Assembly: GCA_949592205.1 (NCBI GenBank)
Contig: CATIUR010000001.1
Span: 20,508,501 to 20,572,500, forward strand
Direction of reading: 5' to 3'
Origin: Helichrysum umbraculigerum
Taxonomy: Eukaryota; Streptophyta; Magnoliopsida; Asterales; Asteraceae
DNA length: 64,000 bases
The notes under the pieces are model-generated. The model saw only the letters and a program-made list of their open reading frames with translations, had not been told where the DNA came from and did not search any database. A program made the position numbers and the translations under genes. Positions 47,030 through 58,873 of the stretch are shown in pieces. The first letter of the stretch is position 1. Every line of letters starts with the position of its first letter.

Positions 47030-50000
47030 ACTCTCCCCCACTTGTCTCATTTGTGTCCTCACGAATGTCGCTCATATAGACTCATATTAATACTTTCTTC
47101 GTGTAAGCAGAAACACTTAAGTGTATATATCTAATACTTTACTTATCCAACTAATTCATTACATGAATGTATATCACTCACATATCTACTTAATCCGTTA
47201 TATGGTTCCAGACACTCTTAATATCCCACATGTTGTAAACATCTCATGATCACTTGGTGATATTCTGTCAGAGCTCAATCGTTTCATAACATCTGTGAAG
47301 ATTTAGTTAACAATCCCATCAATAAAACTCCCATTTCTTTCAAATATGTCAAGTTAATTCAAATCTATAAAATATTAAATATCCAGCTTCAACCTGAAAC
47401 AATATATCACAATCCATTTTCATGATAATCCATCAATACAATGGGTTCAATTAAAATCATCTCTCGAACATCTCAGTCAAAGGTATTAAAATACCAGTCT
47501 GAACAGTCTTTAATCTTTGATAATGGTTCCATCAATATCTCAATATAATAGTTCTCGGTCAATCCATTAAGTTAGGGAAATCTCCAATCATGTATAAGGC
47601 AATCCTGTCACAAATCTTGCTCGAATCAGTCAAATCCATCTACACTAAATCAGTTTAACAACTCCTCGTGGGTATATCGAAGACTTCGATAATCTGTTCC
47701 AAATGATTCTTCACAAGACAATGATTATAAATCCCAGGTCATAATTAAGATAATCCTCTTATATATCGCAAGCTATCATGAATCAAAATCAATATCCACT
47801 CTTATTGTACCAACAGAATTAATTCCTCTGAAATGTATCGCAATACATTATAATCATCAATTCTAATGATTTGTACCAAAACAATAACCTGTCTCAAAAC
47901 TGTTTCAATGTTAATGTCAAAAGACTAATCACTCCAAAATCAATTCAAAAGAACTCTTTAAATTTCAGAATCACCATCTCAACTCTAGATAATCCATGTT
48001 AGTTCAATTGATAATACCATACAGGTGCCACACACAAGATTAGATATATCATCTAATTGCAATATCCAACATAAAGGGTAGCATCATCAATTACTTAATT
48101 ATAATAGGTACACACATCATACGTTACTCCCGTGAGCAACTTATAAATATAAATACATGTTTTCGATTCTTTCCACATGCACATATCCAATTGTACATGC
48201 TTCTATCTTTTCCTCAATCATATAACAATTAACACATTTAAGTAAGCAATATGTAGAGGTAAATCTTAAAATAACACAATTCTTTAGCACTAAATCACAT
48301 CTGATTAAATGCTAAACCAACACCACTTAGTACCATGCTATACTAGCATAAGTACTTCAATCAACACAATGTGCCATTATTAAGCACTTCTTTAACAATA
48401 TCAATATCATGCTAACCATAGTCAGCTGAATTCTACATTAACTTACTTCACCTTTCAATTATGACTAGTTGCAATTTAGTCACACATATATCTCCTTCAC
48501 ATTAGGTACCACATTAAAACCATAGTTTTAGTGGTTTAATACTACATTATATCGACAAGCATCTCAACTTTCTCTAGTATTTGGTAGCCTCAATAATTCC
48601 ATGTGAAATGACAAAATATAAATACGTTGATCAGGCGTCTTCATATTATGTCAGTTACACTTCATTTTCAGGCCACTTCATACTATCAATCATTACTATC
48701 ATATATATCACAACAGTGATATCAACAATTTACACACATATAATAAATAAACCTTACCAGCATGCACAATCAAATATCAAGTTGCTAAACTCTTCCAATT
48801 ATCACTTTAAAAGTGACACGAATCATATAATTAAGTAGGTATAAAAACCATATATATTTTAACACCATTTTCGCCATCTCATTAGCATAGGTTAAATATC
48901 CCACACAATTACATTGACTAATATATTTATTACATGATTCCATAATCAAGCACTAGTGTAACAATTACATTAATTACATTACATCGTATTTAGTAGCAAG
49001 TACTTTGTCAATATTATGTGTAACATTTAACACATATTTATCACTAGATACTTTATTAGTTGAATCACAAATGAGCTTTTCATGTTCAATTATCAAATGG
49101 ATGTAAGCTCATATACTTATTCTTCAAACTCTTATAATGCTTAATTCAAATAATTTGTAACACTCTACATTATTCAAATACTTCCTCATATTTCAATTAG
49201 TCCACATAACTCAATAATGTATGTTGACCAACAATAACAGTTGGCAACAATTAACAATACGACGTAGTACACAACATATAATAACTCATACCCGATAAGA
49301 GTATGTGAACCTCTTAGAATAAGTTTTAATATTATCTTTAGTCATAATAATGACCCCTGAGCTGAAAGAAACAAAAGTCTAATATAAAAAGTAAGCTAAA
49401 GGTCCAAAATAATGTTCGAAAAACAATACCAATACACTTACACATAATTTATTTATTTGAATCAATACAAATTTCATCAAAAGGACATAACCATCAAAAA
49501 GTAGACTCCCTCACGTTTCCGGCGATATAAAGTTCGTAAAAAACGGAGCTACGGTTCATCTTTTATGATCATTTTAAAATACCCTCCAGTTACAGCAACG
49601 AATCCGCCGGATTCACTTTGAATCCGCCGGATTCACCCCGATTTTGACAAAAACTCGTTTACAGAACCATTTTTAACCAATCCGGTCCACCCAATCCGTC
49701 GGATTCAGTCTGAATCCGCCGGATTCACTCTAAATCCGCCGGATTGAACCCAGAACAGCAGATCTGCACAACTTTTTACAAAAATAAGAAATTCAAACGC
49801 GCATATCTCTTAAACCGTAAGGAGTTAGGTTCTTAAATTTTGCAGGCACCTCCACTATGCCAAAATAAAACTTTCCCTTTTTACACTTTTCAAAAATTCA
49901 CGTTTTACGAGGAAACGGACCTATGACCCCTTTTTAACCATTTTAAACCAATTTCGTTGACACGCCATATTCCAAATGGCTTGATTTCTGACTTCAACCT

Positions 50001-50858
50001 TTTACCAACATATTCCTATACACATTTGTGACGTGTAGGCATACTCATCACTCTCGTACACTTGTTCTACCTCTTTTTCACTCTTTGACCCGTTTGGAGT
50101 CCAAATGGACAATTTTACCAAAATCGCCCACAACAATCACATTAACTTTCTATTTTAATCTAAATTGACTCAATGTCAACATTGAAGACTCATAACCACA
50201 TAATTGGACCAAATTACAACTTTTGACTTCTTGATCATACTTTCACCAAAACTATGACCAATACCATTCAAATGAACACCTAACTACATTTACCCCTTTA
50301 TAATATAACCATTACCCAAATTGACACTACCACATTCAACTTTGACTTTACCAAGTCAAATGCACACTTTTCTTTACTTTCCATAGATGTGCCCACATTA
50401 TAAACTTTCATGTTTTCTTTAACAATTTCAGACATACTTATGTTCATCTAAAACTACTCATAAATCCAACTTCTTTCGTATACATTTCTAAATACTAACG
50501 ATCTTGAACACCCGAATTAAACAATATGTATGCAGGTTTAATATTAGCAATTAAGGTACCTGTCCATACATCGGGGTTCTTACCTCCTTCCAACAATTTA
50601 ACACTTTCTATTTTAACTAATCATATGACTCCAATCAAATTATTTGAGATACATTAGCATCTCCTTTAACTTCATATTACTACTTTAATACATAGTAGCC
50701 ATCAAACACTTCATGATAGAGAGTCATATCAATTTACTTTACCATACTTTACTGCTACATATAATTACCAAATAAATCATGCATTTCATATTGGTTTAAG
50801 TTTAGGAATCCTATCGTGGATTACCTAATTCTCTCAAACCATCGCTCTGATACCAACT
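47030..50858 (-). other. LARD-like internal region, noncoding
   Basis: Begins (minus strand, from the right) with the iMet PBS at 50844-50855 and ends with the PPT at 47031-47043. Between them is AT-rich sequence without coding signatures. The only structured element I see is the AATCCGCCGGATT array at 49601-49745. Confidence 0.8.
49601..49745. repeat. Palindromes AATCCGCCGGATT in LARD internal region
   Basis: Copies start at 49601, 49621, 49692 (one base off), 49713 and 49733; spacings of 20, 21 and 20 bp within groups. Same 13-mer as in the LTR fragment at 21-270, but in a different element and outside the LTR. Confidence 0.88.
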
Positions 50859-52879
50859 TGAAACACCCTGAAAATTTTGAACCATTTTCTATTTAAAACA
50901 TTGTATAAGATAAAAATTTAAAATATCAATATATTGACTTTGACTTGACTGATTCTTGTTGACTTTCCAGTCAAACCTTCATTCAACCAATTGAGCAAAA
51001 ACTTTCTCATAGTTTTACTATTTGATTGGGTGAATTGTACAAGTTTTGCCACAACGATAATTTAAAAGAAATAGGAGCTTATCTAACCATATAATAAAGC
51101 TCCATTCCACGTGTCACTTAACGATCATATGTAATCAATCCATCCAGTACTACAGTTAAGCCAATTACCTACAAAAATAAACAACCGAAAGGGGTAAGCT
51201 ACATTGCTTAGTGAGTATATAAGTAATCAAATGAATATCACTTAAACACATAATACAAACAATATTGTACTTTACCAAGAACACTTAACACAATAATCCT
51301 ACTTGAATCACTTTCTTGAATCACATTAGCACACTTTAACATAATAATTTACTTTATCACTTTCTTTACTTCTTCCACAATGTTAAGGATCCTTAACCAC
51401 TTCCACTAGTGATACCAAAGCCATTCCTTGGCTACCATCAAGCAAATGACATGGTAATCACTACTTTAACCATACTCCCATTACTTAACAAGTAATGGAC
51501 GCTTAAACAACTTTAACACTTCCACAAGTGATGTCATGACCATCACTACTTAAACAATTCCTCCATACTTATTTAATAAGTCATGGAGACACTTTACCAT
51601 ATCCATATAACTATATAATAAGCAATGGAAACAACAATTAAATATATAATAACTTTGCCAATTCTTTACCAAGAGCTTGTACCAATTATTTTCGTCATCA
51701 CTTACCAATGATCATATAATTAACACATTACATGCTAAAGTAACCACATAATCATTCCACGATATATATCTTTTCACTTTAACTTAAAAAGAACACAATT
51801 AGCACTTTATCCGGTTATATGAATCTTTTACGTAGAAAGATATAACCGTTATTCATTTAACTCCTATATACTCACCTTATCCCTTTTTAGCCGATTATAC
51901 GATTTCACCCTTGATTAGAGATGTTCCATTTCTTGATCACCTATTACACCATATATACATAACAACACATTTAGTAATTTCAACCTCATACTCGACTACT
52001 CAAAATCATCAATCCATCACCTCCATTGGATTGATCATATTAACTCAATTATCCGATTTCCCACTTTATCACTCGATCATGATTAATTATCATGATAATC
52101 CTTTTTCTATTACAAATCAAATAAGTTATTACTAATTCACATGGTTAGACCATTAACCATGTCATTACCCTCCACTATTAACAATTCATCAAAACTCAAA
52201 TACTAGGTCTAATGAATACTTAGTCAATTAAGTTCTAACTTCACTCCTTAATCATTAATTAAGAGTATTTCATCAATAACAACACTAATTCTATCATATA
52301 ACCCATTATAATCGTCATGCTCATCATCAATCTCATGAATCCTAATTAACTTTATAACTTTTAGCTTGAAGAACATTAACCATTATCACTAACAAGCTTT
52401 ACTAACATCAATTTAACTAATTCAAACCCTAATTTTGGAGTTTAACCCATCAATTAGCTAAAACACCATAAACCCATTTTTAGGTCATGAGAAATTGAAG
52501 AACACAATTACCTTATGATAAAGAAGATTAGGAGGTGAAGAATCATTGATTTGTAGCTTCAAGTCCATGTTAGAGCATGATTCTTGGAGATTAATTTAGG
52601 ATCTAGGGTTTCATGTTGTAAGTATGTATGTACCGTACGTATATATGTATGTATATAGATATGTCTGAGAAAAGAAAACCGACTCATATGTTTTTACACT
52701 GTCAATTTCATATAAACCCCTCAACTTTTAGCACTTGTCACTTTATACCCCTCATCTAACAAGTTATTAAATGACAAGTCCTATGGACACAAAATACTTT
52801 ACGTAGTTAGTCCCACTAACCAATTAATTTAAAATTGTATATTTTAAGGTTCTAAACTTACAGAATTTGGGGTGTTACA
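50859..52879 (-). repeat. LARD-like 5' LTR
   Basis: 2021 bp, same ends as 45009-47029, about 99% identical by eye. It abuts the PBS at 50855 through three bases and the right TSD at 52880. Confidence 0.9.
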
Positions 52880-53761
52880 AGATTGAGAAGAATGGCATTA
52901 GAGGAGTTGCAAAGAATATATGATAATGATCCTTTAGTGAATCCTAAAGCAAGAGAAAGGTTGGAAAAGAAAAAGAAAGAGGATGAGGAAATACAGAGAA
53001 GGTTGAAAGAAAGATATGCATTGATAGATGAAGAGCTTGAAAAGAAGAAAGAAGAAAAGACAAAGGCTGAAGAGTTGAGAGTGAGAGTTGAAAGTCATAA
53101 AAGAACTTTTCAAATGATTCAAACTTCAGATGATCAAGTGATTGATTTAGACAGAGATGAGGAGATTTTGGATAAGATGATAGTGGAAAAGCCTGATAGA
53201 TCTGAGAACATCAGTATGGGTGATGAAGATTTTTCAGAAATTGTTAAATGGGAAGGAATTTGTTTAAGAACTCCTAAAGTGTCTTATGAAATCAGAATTG
53301 AAAGAAGAAATGGAGTTGTAACATTTCATAAGTCAATGGGAGAGATTCTGAAAAGGATAAATAACTTTGATGTGTATGATATGTACAAGATAGCTTTGGA
53401 AAAGGATGTGAAGCTGATTACAGTTGCTCTTGAAAGGAATGTGTGGGAATGGTTAAGAATGATGTTTGAACCAGAACTTTATGGAGAAATATTTATGTGT
53501 TCTGAGATGATTGTCAACTGGAGACATTATGCTAGAGCAGGGGTATACTGTATTGCAGTAAAGAATGGTAAATACTTGTATATGCTGGAAGAGAGAGATT
53601 ATGTTCTAAGTTTAGCACTTTTGGAACATTTAGTCAAAAAGAAATTACAAGTGGCTGTGAAGACTGATAAAGGCAAGGATATAGTGTATAAGATTTTGAA
53701 TCATTATCACAAAAGGTGTCAATCAAACAAGAAGGGGTCCAAGTCTCCTACAAAAGATTGA
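52880..53761 (+). pseudogene. Sirevirus env-position ORF, second part
   Basis: Removing the insert and one TSD (7876 bp) puts this in the same frame as the first part, giving roughly 1190 codons in total. Begins RMALEELQRIYDNDPLVNPKARE, then a Lys/Glu-rich coiled coil (EEIQRRLKERYALIDEELEKK), then a globular end (VWEWLRMMFEPELYGEIFMC, YVLSLALLEHLVKKKL). Stop at 53759-53761 is 40 bp before the PPT. No known enzymatic motif. Well preserved over 290 codons. Confidence 0.72.
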
Positions 53762-53799
53762 AGTAAACTGAAGAAACTTAATGCAATGCAAGATTGATT

Positions 53800-53815
53800 A
53801 AGTTTAGTGGGAGAC
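53800..53815 (+). other. Polypurine tract before Sirevirus-like 3' LTR
   Basis: Purine-rich AGTGGGAGA directly before TGTTGGGATC. Confidence 0.7.
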
Positions 53816-54058
53816 TGTTGGGATCTGAGCAGATTTGATCAAGTGTTGAGTGGAATGCTTGCCACTGTTAGTGTTGATGCTTGCCGGGGTTAGAAGAATT
53901 GAAAACTAGCCACTGCTAGTATGATTGTGTTACTGCCACTGTTCGTTATATACTTGGAATTTGTGAAGTATATTTTGTAACCACTGTTAGTGGAGAATAC
54001 ACGTAGCCACTGTTAATGTAATTAATGAGTCGGTTAGTTTGTTAGAGTTATTTATGGG
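53816..54058 (+). repeat. Sirevirus-like 3' LTR, first 243 bp
   Basis: Starts TGTTGGGATC. Carries five CCACTGTTAG-type decamers (about 53860-54020). Cut at 54058 by the terminus of the minus-strand Athila LTR; ATGGG (54054-54058) would be its TSD, with the partner beyond the window. Confidence 0.75.
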
Positions 54059-55628
54059 TGATGTCGCCTATGAAAGCGCGTCTAGTTTTACAATTTATAA
54101 ATAGAAATACCTAATAAATACTTTCAAGCAACCAGGCAAGAATACCCGATCAATTGTAAATATAGATTTGGTAAGTCAGATTCGAACACAGGGAAAAAGG
54201 TGAAATATTTAAAATAGAAATTAACAATTAACTATTAACTAGAAAACAGTAAATATGGGGGGCGTTTTAGTTCCGTACGAACAATCTAGAAAACATTTAA
54301 TTAAAATAAACAAACGTAAATAAAACTTTTAAATTAAAATAACAAATAAATAATAACGATAAATCCTAATTGGAAGGAATAAGTAATTGTATAGTTAATG
54401 TCACTTAGATTCATATTTCCCGATTTATTACGTATTGATTATCTAATTGTGATTCTTTTAAATCAACTTAATACCAAATTCTTCAATGAATACTAAGTTG
54501 AATATGAACTAGCCAACGTTTCGGGTCCAACTAATTCCTATAATCTAGGGTCCAACATGAAACACTGGTTCCAATGTCACAAGATGATCAGTCAATTGTG
54601 TGCCTTTCCCTAAATTATGCATTAAACATTCACAACGCGTTATAATTAACTCTATTGGTATGACTCAACAATACCCAATAATTAACTTATTGTCTTGCTC
54701 ATCTTAAAGTAGATTATTATTGTATACTCGACCTATCAGACTCAACGTATTTAGTGATAGTCCAAAACCCTAAGGTAGTACTAGCAATAATCAATAATCT
54801 TAAAGGAACTCAATCTCATTAAAATTATTAATCACGTGAAGCAACAATAATAACTAGTTACCAATAAACAAGTGTCCACGAGCAATATAACCGTTTTCAA
54901 TCAAATAACTTATTCAATACGCAATTATAATCGTTCAATAATCATAATCTAAGTTAAATCAACTACACAATCACTTTAAATACTCAATTCATCATCAAAA
55001 CAATATATATCAGATTCAATAAATCAAATTCTTCAATGAAATAAGGAAACGAAAATATACCGAATCGATTAACGATAAACTACGAGAGATTAGAGCGAAT
55101 TATCCTCGTTCTTCACCTTTCGTACCTCCAAACTAACCCTAAATTACGAAATATAAACCCTACAGTCGTATTCTAACTACTGAAAACGAAAAACAATTAA
55201 AAACTCTCGAAATAGGGTTTTTTCGCGAATTTATACTTCTGTGGTTTTTGATCCATACGGCGTATGGATTTTCATACGGCGTATGGATTGATTTCAAGCC
55301 CAGCCCAAGTCCGCGTAACCTGGGCCTCCACTGCAGCAATCCATACGGCGTATGGATTCCATACGGCGTATGGATGCTTTTTCCAGCCGATTTTTTGACT
55401 TTTCTTCATTTCTTCTTTTCTTCGACTTCGGCTTTACTTTATTCTTTCAATATGTATCATTTAGCTTGATTATTGACTGTTTTCCGTTCCTTTTCCATAA
55501 ACGCTCCATTTCCACATCTAATTACAAATATGAACGAAATCAATATCTATTATAAACAAAATGCAATAAAAACATTCAAGATTAGGGATAAAATACTACT
55601 AAAATATAGTATTTTTGAGCGTTTATCA
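54059..55628 (-). repeat. Athila-type 3' LTR, minus strand
   Basis: 1570 bp; sense start TGATAAACGC (55628), end GGCGACATCA (54059). Related to the plus-strand LTR at 2433-3924. Sense TATA box GTATAAATT (55228-55236). No PBS follows at 54059, so this is the 3' end of its element. Short ORFs here are not genes. Confidence 0.82.
55254..55372 (-). promoter_or_regulatory. Paired palindromes CATACGGCGTATG upstream of TATA box
   Basis: Perfect copies start at 55254, 55273, 55342 and 55360 (spacings 19 and 18). The nearest ends 17 bp from the TATA box at 55228-55236, matching the layout at 2667-2812. Confidence 0.75.
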
Positions 55629-56046
55629 AACATCTCCCACTTGAATCCTACTTGTCCTCAAGTAGACTATCGATTCAAAAATCAAATTCTTAAGAAAACA
55701 GTCATCTATATTAATCTAAATAACTAAAATAGGAATTACACAACATCACCCATCTTCAACTCAAATGTTTAAATTTAAAAATCTGTTAATTCTAAAAACA
55801 ATTATTAAGAAACTATGAGATTTACAAAAACTGATCTACACATAGAGTTATTATTCTTAAACATCAAATATTTCACAATGATTACTGATATTGTTATCCA
55901 CTTAAACAATCTATATTTGAATACTCGAGCTCAACTTATTATTATTCGTGTAAATATTCCCTTAGACTCCCAAAAACTATATACTTTCATACTCATAATA
56001 TGCCAATATTACATATCTTGAAATTTAATCAAAACAGTCATTTTAC

Positions 56047-56106
56047 AAATCAAGACAGAGGTGACAGGTCTGTGCCTCAACACAATAAAGCAACATAACT
56101 TGATTT
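56047..56106 (-). other. Conserved 3' hairpin H3
   Basis: Outer AAATCAAG (56047-56054) with CTTGATTT (56099-56106), perfect over 8 bp. The inner stem has changed to TGTG / CACA, still paired. Confidence 0.7.
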
Positions 56107-56128
56107 TAGTTTAGCAATAATGTTTTTA

Positions 56129-56184
56129 GTCAAACCATTGGTGACAGGTTTGTACCTCAGTACAACAAAGCGACATAGTTTGAC
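56129..56184 (-). other. Conserved 3' hairpin H4
   Basis: Outer GTCAAAC (56129-56135) with GTTTGAC (56178-56184), perfect; inner TTGTAC (56150-56155) with GTACAA (56160-56165), 4-nt loop. Confidence 0.8.
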
Positions 56185-56233
56185 CACATTTTTAAATCAT
56201 GAGCTTTTAAACTCTTTTGCTATTTTTCATTAG

Positions 56234-56294
56234 ATATACTGACGGAGACCAGGTCTGTACTTTCGTACAACAGAGGAAACAACACCCAGTATAT
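56234..56294 (-). other. Conserved 3' hairpin H5
   Basis: Outer ATATACTG (56234-56241) with CAGTATAT (56287-56294); inner TGTAC (56256-56260) and GTACA (56265-56269); sense loop GAAA. Counterpart of H1. Confidence 0.8.
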
Positions 56295-57116
56295 CCCCAA
56301 ATGATGTTAATTAAATTCCCAAAAATATGGCATATCACACATTACTAATATGAAAATTAAGACATACGTCATACATAGCTAAAGTTCATCTACAAGTAAC
56401 ATTTACTCCTTAATTATCATTTCTTAACAGCTCAAACATTCTCATATAAATCGCCTATCAATACATCATATAATGAAGCTAAATAACATCTTTAATAGCT
56501 TTAGTATTTAATTAAAAGTGTAGAAAATTTTAAGTTTAACCTACATAGTTACAAAATAATTATCTCTAGAAAACAAAAATTTTAATGCAAAAATTTGCTT
56601 GAAAAATGGGCAACTCATAACCTCCTAGTTACTTATCTTAATAAAATAACTATTAATCAAATTACAAAATCATCTACTTATTAACAGAACAATTATGTGG
56701 GAATTAAACTTCTTTTCTCTCCCATCCCTCACTTAAAGATGTACAATGCCCTCATTGTACAAATAATGAAATACTTAAAACGGGAAAAAAAGAAAAGAAC
56801 TTAGAACAGAAAAACTCCCCTGGAATAGTGTGCAGTTTAATGACAAGGATGATACGAATTTCCCACATCCTCACGATTCAATTATTCGTTGCGCTGAACT
56901 TACTGCCAGCATGACACGTACTCACAACACACTTCTGAGGGAACAATCAACAAACATAATTAAATAATACCAGATTAAAACAACCGAATTAAAAATAACT
57001 ACTACCAAATCCTAAAACTACCAGTCCAACACAATTAATAAAACCTACAAATAAAATAATAAAACAATAATAATAATAGTGTCTGGAATCATAAACCAAA
57101 TAGGATGAACATCATC

Positions 57117-58421
57117 CTAGTCACTGTCATCGTCCTGACGATACTGGTACTGATGAGAAGGCGCTCCATACTCTGACTGCGACGGTGGTGGTGGTCGCGG
57201 CATGAACTCTGGTGGCATCTGGTACTGGAATGGCAGATACGCGGGTCCAGAAGGAAACTGACCAAACAGCTGCTCAAACAAGCCATCCTGGTAGTCCAAG
57301 TGTGCACTGGTCTGATGGAAATGCTGTCTCTGCATAAGGTCTATCTGATCAAACCTCTGAGTCTGCTGTAACTGCATCTGGTGCATCTGCTGAGACAACT
57401 GATCAAACTCCGTAGCATAACCTCTGTTACGGCCTCGTGCCGTACCTCGACCTCTATCACTGCCACTCGTATCTCCTCTAGTCCTAGCCTGCCTCGACTG
57501 CAAAGTCTGTCCTACCGGAGTAATCGGAACCCAGTAATACATCTCTGCAGGACCACCATACGTGATGCATGGCTCAATGAGAGCAAACGCCTCCAACCGG
57601 CGTGCAGTCAGCCAACCCATACTAGGCTGAACAATCGTGCATGAACCCATCTCATCCTGAGTAGCTAAACCAAAGTATCTCGCCAATCGAGTAACAAAGT
57701 GACCTCCACACAAACTACTACCATCTCTAGTACCAGTAGCTCTCTTCGACATCCACTTAGCCAACCTCCAAGGTACATTCACTAACCTCTTCCTGATAAT
57801 CGAACTCAAATAAAACAAGTCAGGCCTCGAAACTTTCTCAGGCCCCTCCTTGCGACCCACAATGGTGTAAGTCAACAATCTGTGAATGAGTCGATGACGA
57901 GGATCTCGAATACGCGTGTAAGAAGGTGTCGAACTGCCATAACTACCCTGGGCAATAAACTGCCACTCCTGCTCAATCTCCAAATCAGTGAGCTTCTTCA
58001 CAGCACCTGCAGAAATGTGGTTTAGAAAGTGAGGGTTATCCAACTCATTGGGCTCATAAAGCCCCAATCCCAAAGCAAACTGAACCAAGGTCATCTGTCT
58101 GGGCTGTCCCCCTAGCTGGAAGAAAATGGAGTTCTCAGTCCATTGGGTCGACCTGGCATCAAACCTAAAAGTGCTATAAAACTCAACAACCAACTCTCTG
58201 TAGATATCCTCCCTGATACTGAATAACCGGGACCAAGCATAGGAAACAAATCCAATGTTTCCATCCTCTAGTGCATATGGAACAGCAAGTAAATTCCTAA
58301 TGGCTTCAGCACCATTAGTAAACCCCTCTCTAGCAATCACATGCTCCAAAACATTCCAGTTAACAGCATCAAACACCTCAATAGACTGGCCAATATTGGA
58401 AGCCAGACGATCTATAAACTG
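57117..58421 (-). pseudogene. Athila-type post-pol ORF (plant transposon protein family), N-terminus lost
   Basis: About 435 open codons from the copia insertion point to a TAG at 57117. Motifs: LEHVIAREGFTNG, REDIYRELVVEFYSTFRFD, FFQLGGQPRQMTLVQFALGLGLYEP, RDPRHRLIHRLLTYTIVGRKEG, then a Gln-rich segment (QQMHQMQLQQTQRF) and a Pro/Tyr-rich tail. This resembles the Athila ORF1/'putative plant transposon protein' family, found in Athila elements outside gag-pol, sometimes discussed as env-like; function unknown. No membrane span is evident. The frame is intact to the insertion, so it was probably open when the copia arrived. Confidence 0.72.
58417..58421. repeat. Presumed left TSD AACTG
   Basis: The five bases before the LTR start at 58422. 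The partner is beyond the window. Confidence 0.5.
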
Positions 58422-58873
58422 TGATAGTCCCGCACACGTGAGATCTGATCGGATCGTATAAACAATGAATAACAAACGATAATGATTCACGAACACACAA
58501 ACGATTCTCTATAATCTTTTGTATATATTCACAATTGATAATATACGATTACAGACTCAAACTCGTTTCTCTGTCTCCTCTCTCACACAAAACGGCCCTC
58601 TCTCTCTCTATATGACGTCCAACCCTAAAACTAACTTGTAACTCGCTATTTATATCGACCTACTGGACCCTGCGACGTTAAGCCCAACGTCGCAGGCCCA
58701 GACCCTTGCGACGTCTGACCCGACGTCGCAGGCCCAATTACAATGTCACCATTCTATGTATATTTCATTTACAGACTCGAATACACACTCTAAACACTAT
58801 ACATTCGTAGACTAATTGACTTTGACAATTACAATAGTTTGACCAACTGACTGACACACAAAATGCACCAACA
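58422..58873 (-). repeat. Sirevirus-like 3' LTR
   Basis: 452 bp. TATA at 58646-58654; dyads at 58671-58694 and 58707-58730, both perfect, the nearer ending 16 bp from TATA. A PPT (AACTCCCCC on plus) adjoins at 58874. Confidence 0.88.

Larger units (their letters stand above)
45009..52879 (-). mobile_element. Non-autonomous noncoding LTR retrotransposon (LARD-like)
   Basis: 7871 bp: two 2021-bp LTRs, internal region of 3.83 kb, perfect TSD. PBS TGGTATCAGAGC (minus strand, 50844-50855, three bases from the LTR) and PPT AAGTGGGGGAGAG (47031-47043) fix minus orientation. No ORF above about 85 codons resembles any retrotransposon protein. It must depend on another element, probably a chromovirus given PBS and LTR ends. 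LTRs differ at about 17 sites by eye (about 0.8%), so insertion is young. Confidence 0.88.
35614..54058 (+). mobile_element. Sirevirus-like (SIRE/Maximus) Ty1-copia element, 5'-truncated
   Basis: Gag, protease, integrase, RT, RNase H order (integrase before RT) is copia. A long ORF after pol, the pol sequence and a PPT before a TGTTGGGATC LTR start fit the Sirevirus lineage. The 5' LTR, PBS and first part of gag are missing at the junction with Tekay sequence. The 3' LTR is cut after 243 bp by the Athila element at 54059. A noncoding element of 7.87 kb sits in the post-pol ORF. Confidence 0.8.
55629..57116 (-). other. Athila-type 3' noncoding region, minus strand
   Basis: PPT AAGTGGGAGATG adjoins the LTR (55629-55641). 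No coding sequence. Hairpins H3, H4 and H5; a GAGGGCATTGTA block and purine tract (56715-56765) equivalent to those at about 1430-1475. The part 55880-56570 aligns by eye with the Sirevirus-like 3' region at 19860-20560. Confidence 0.72.
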
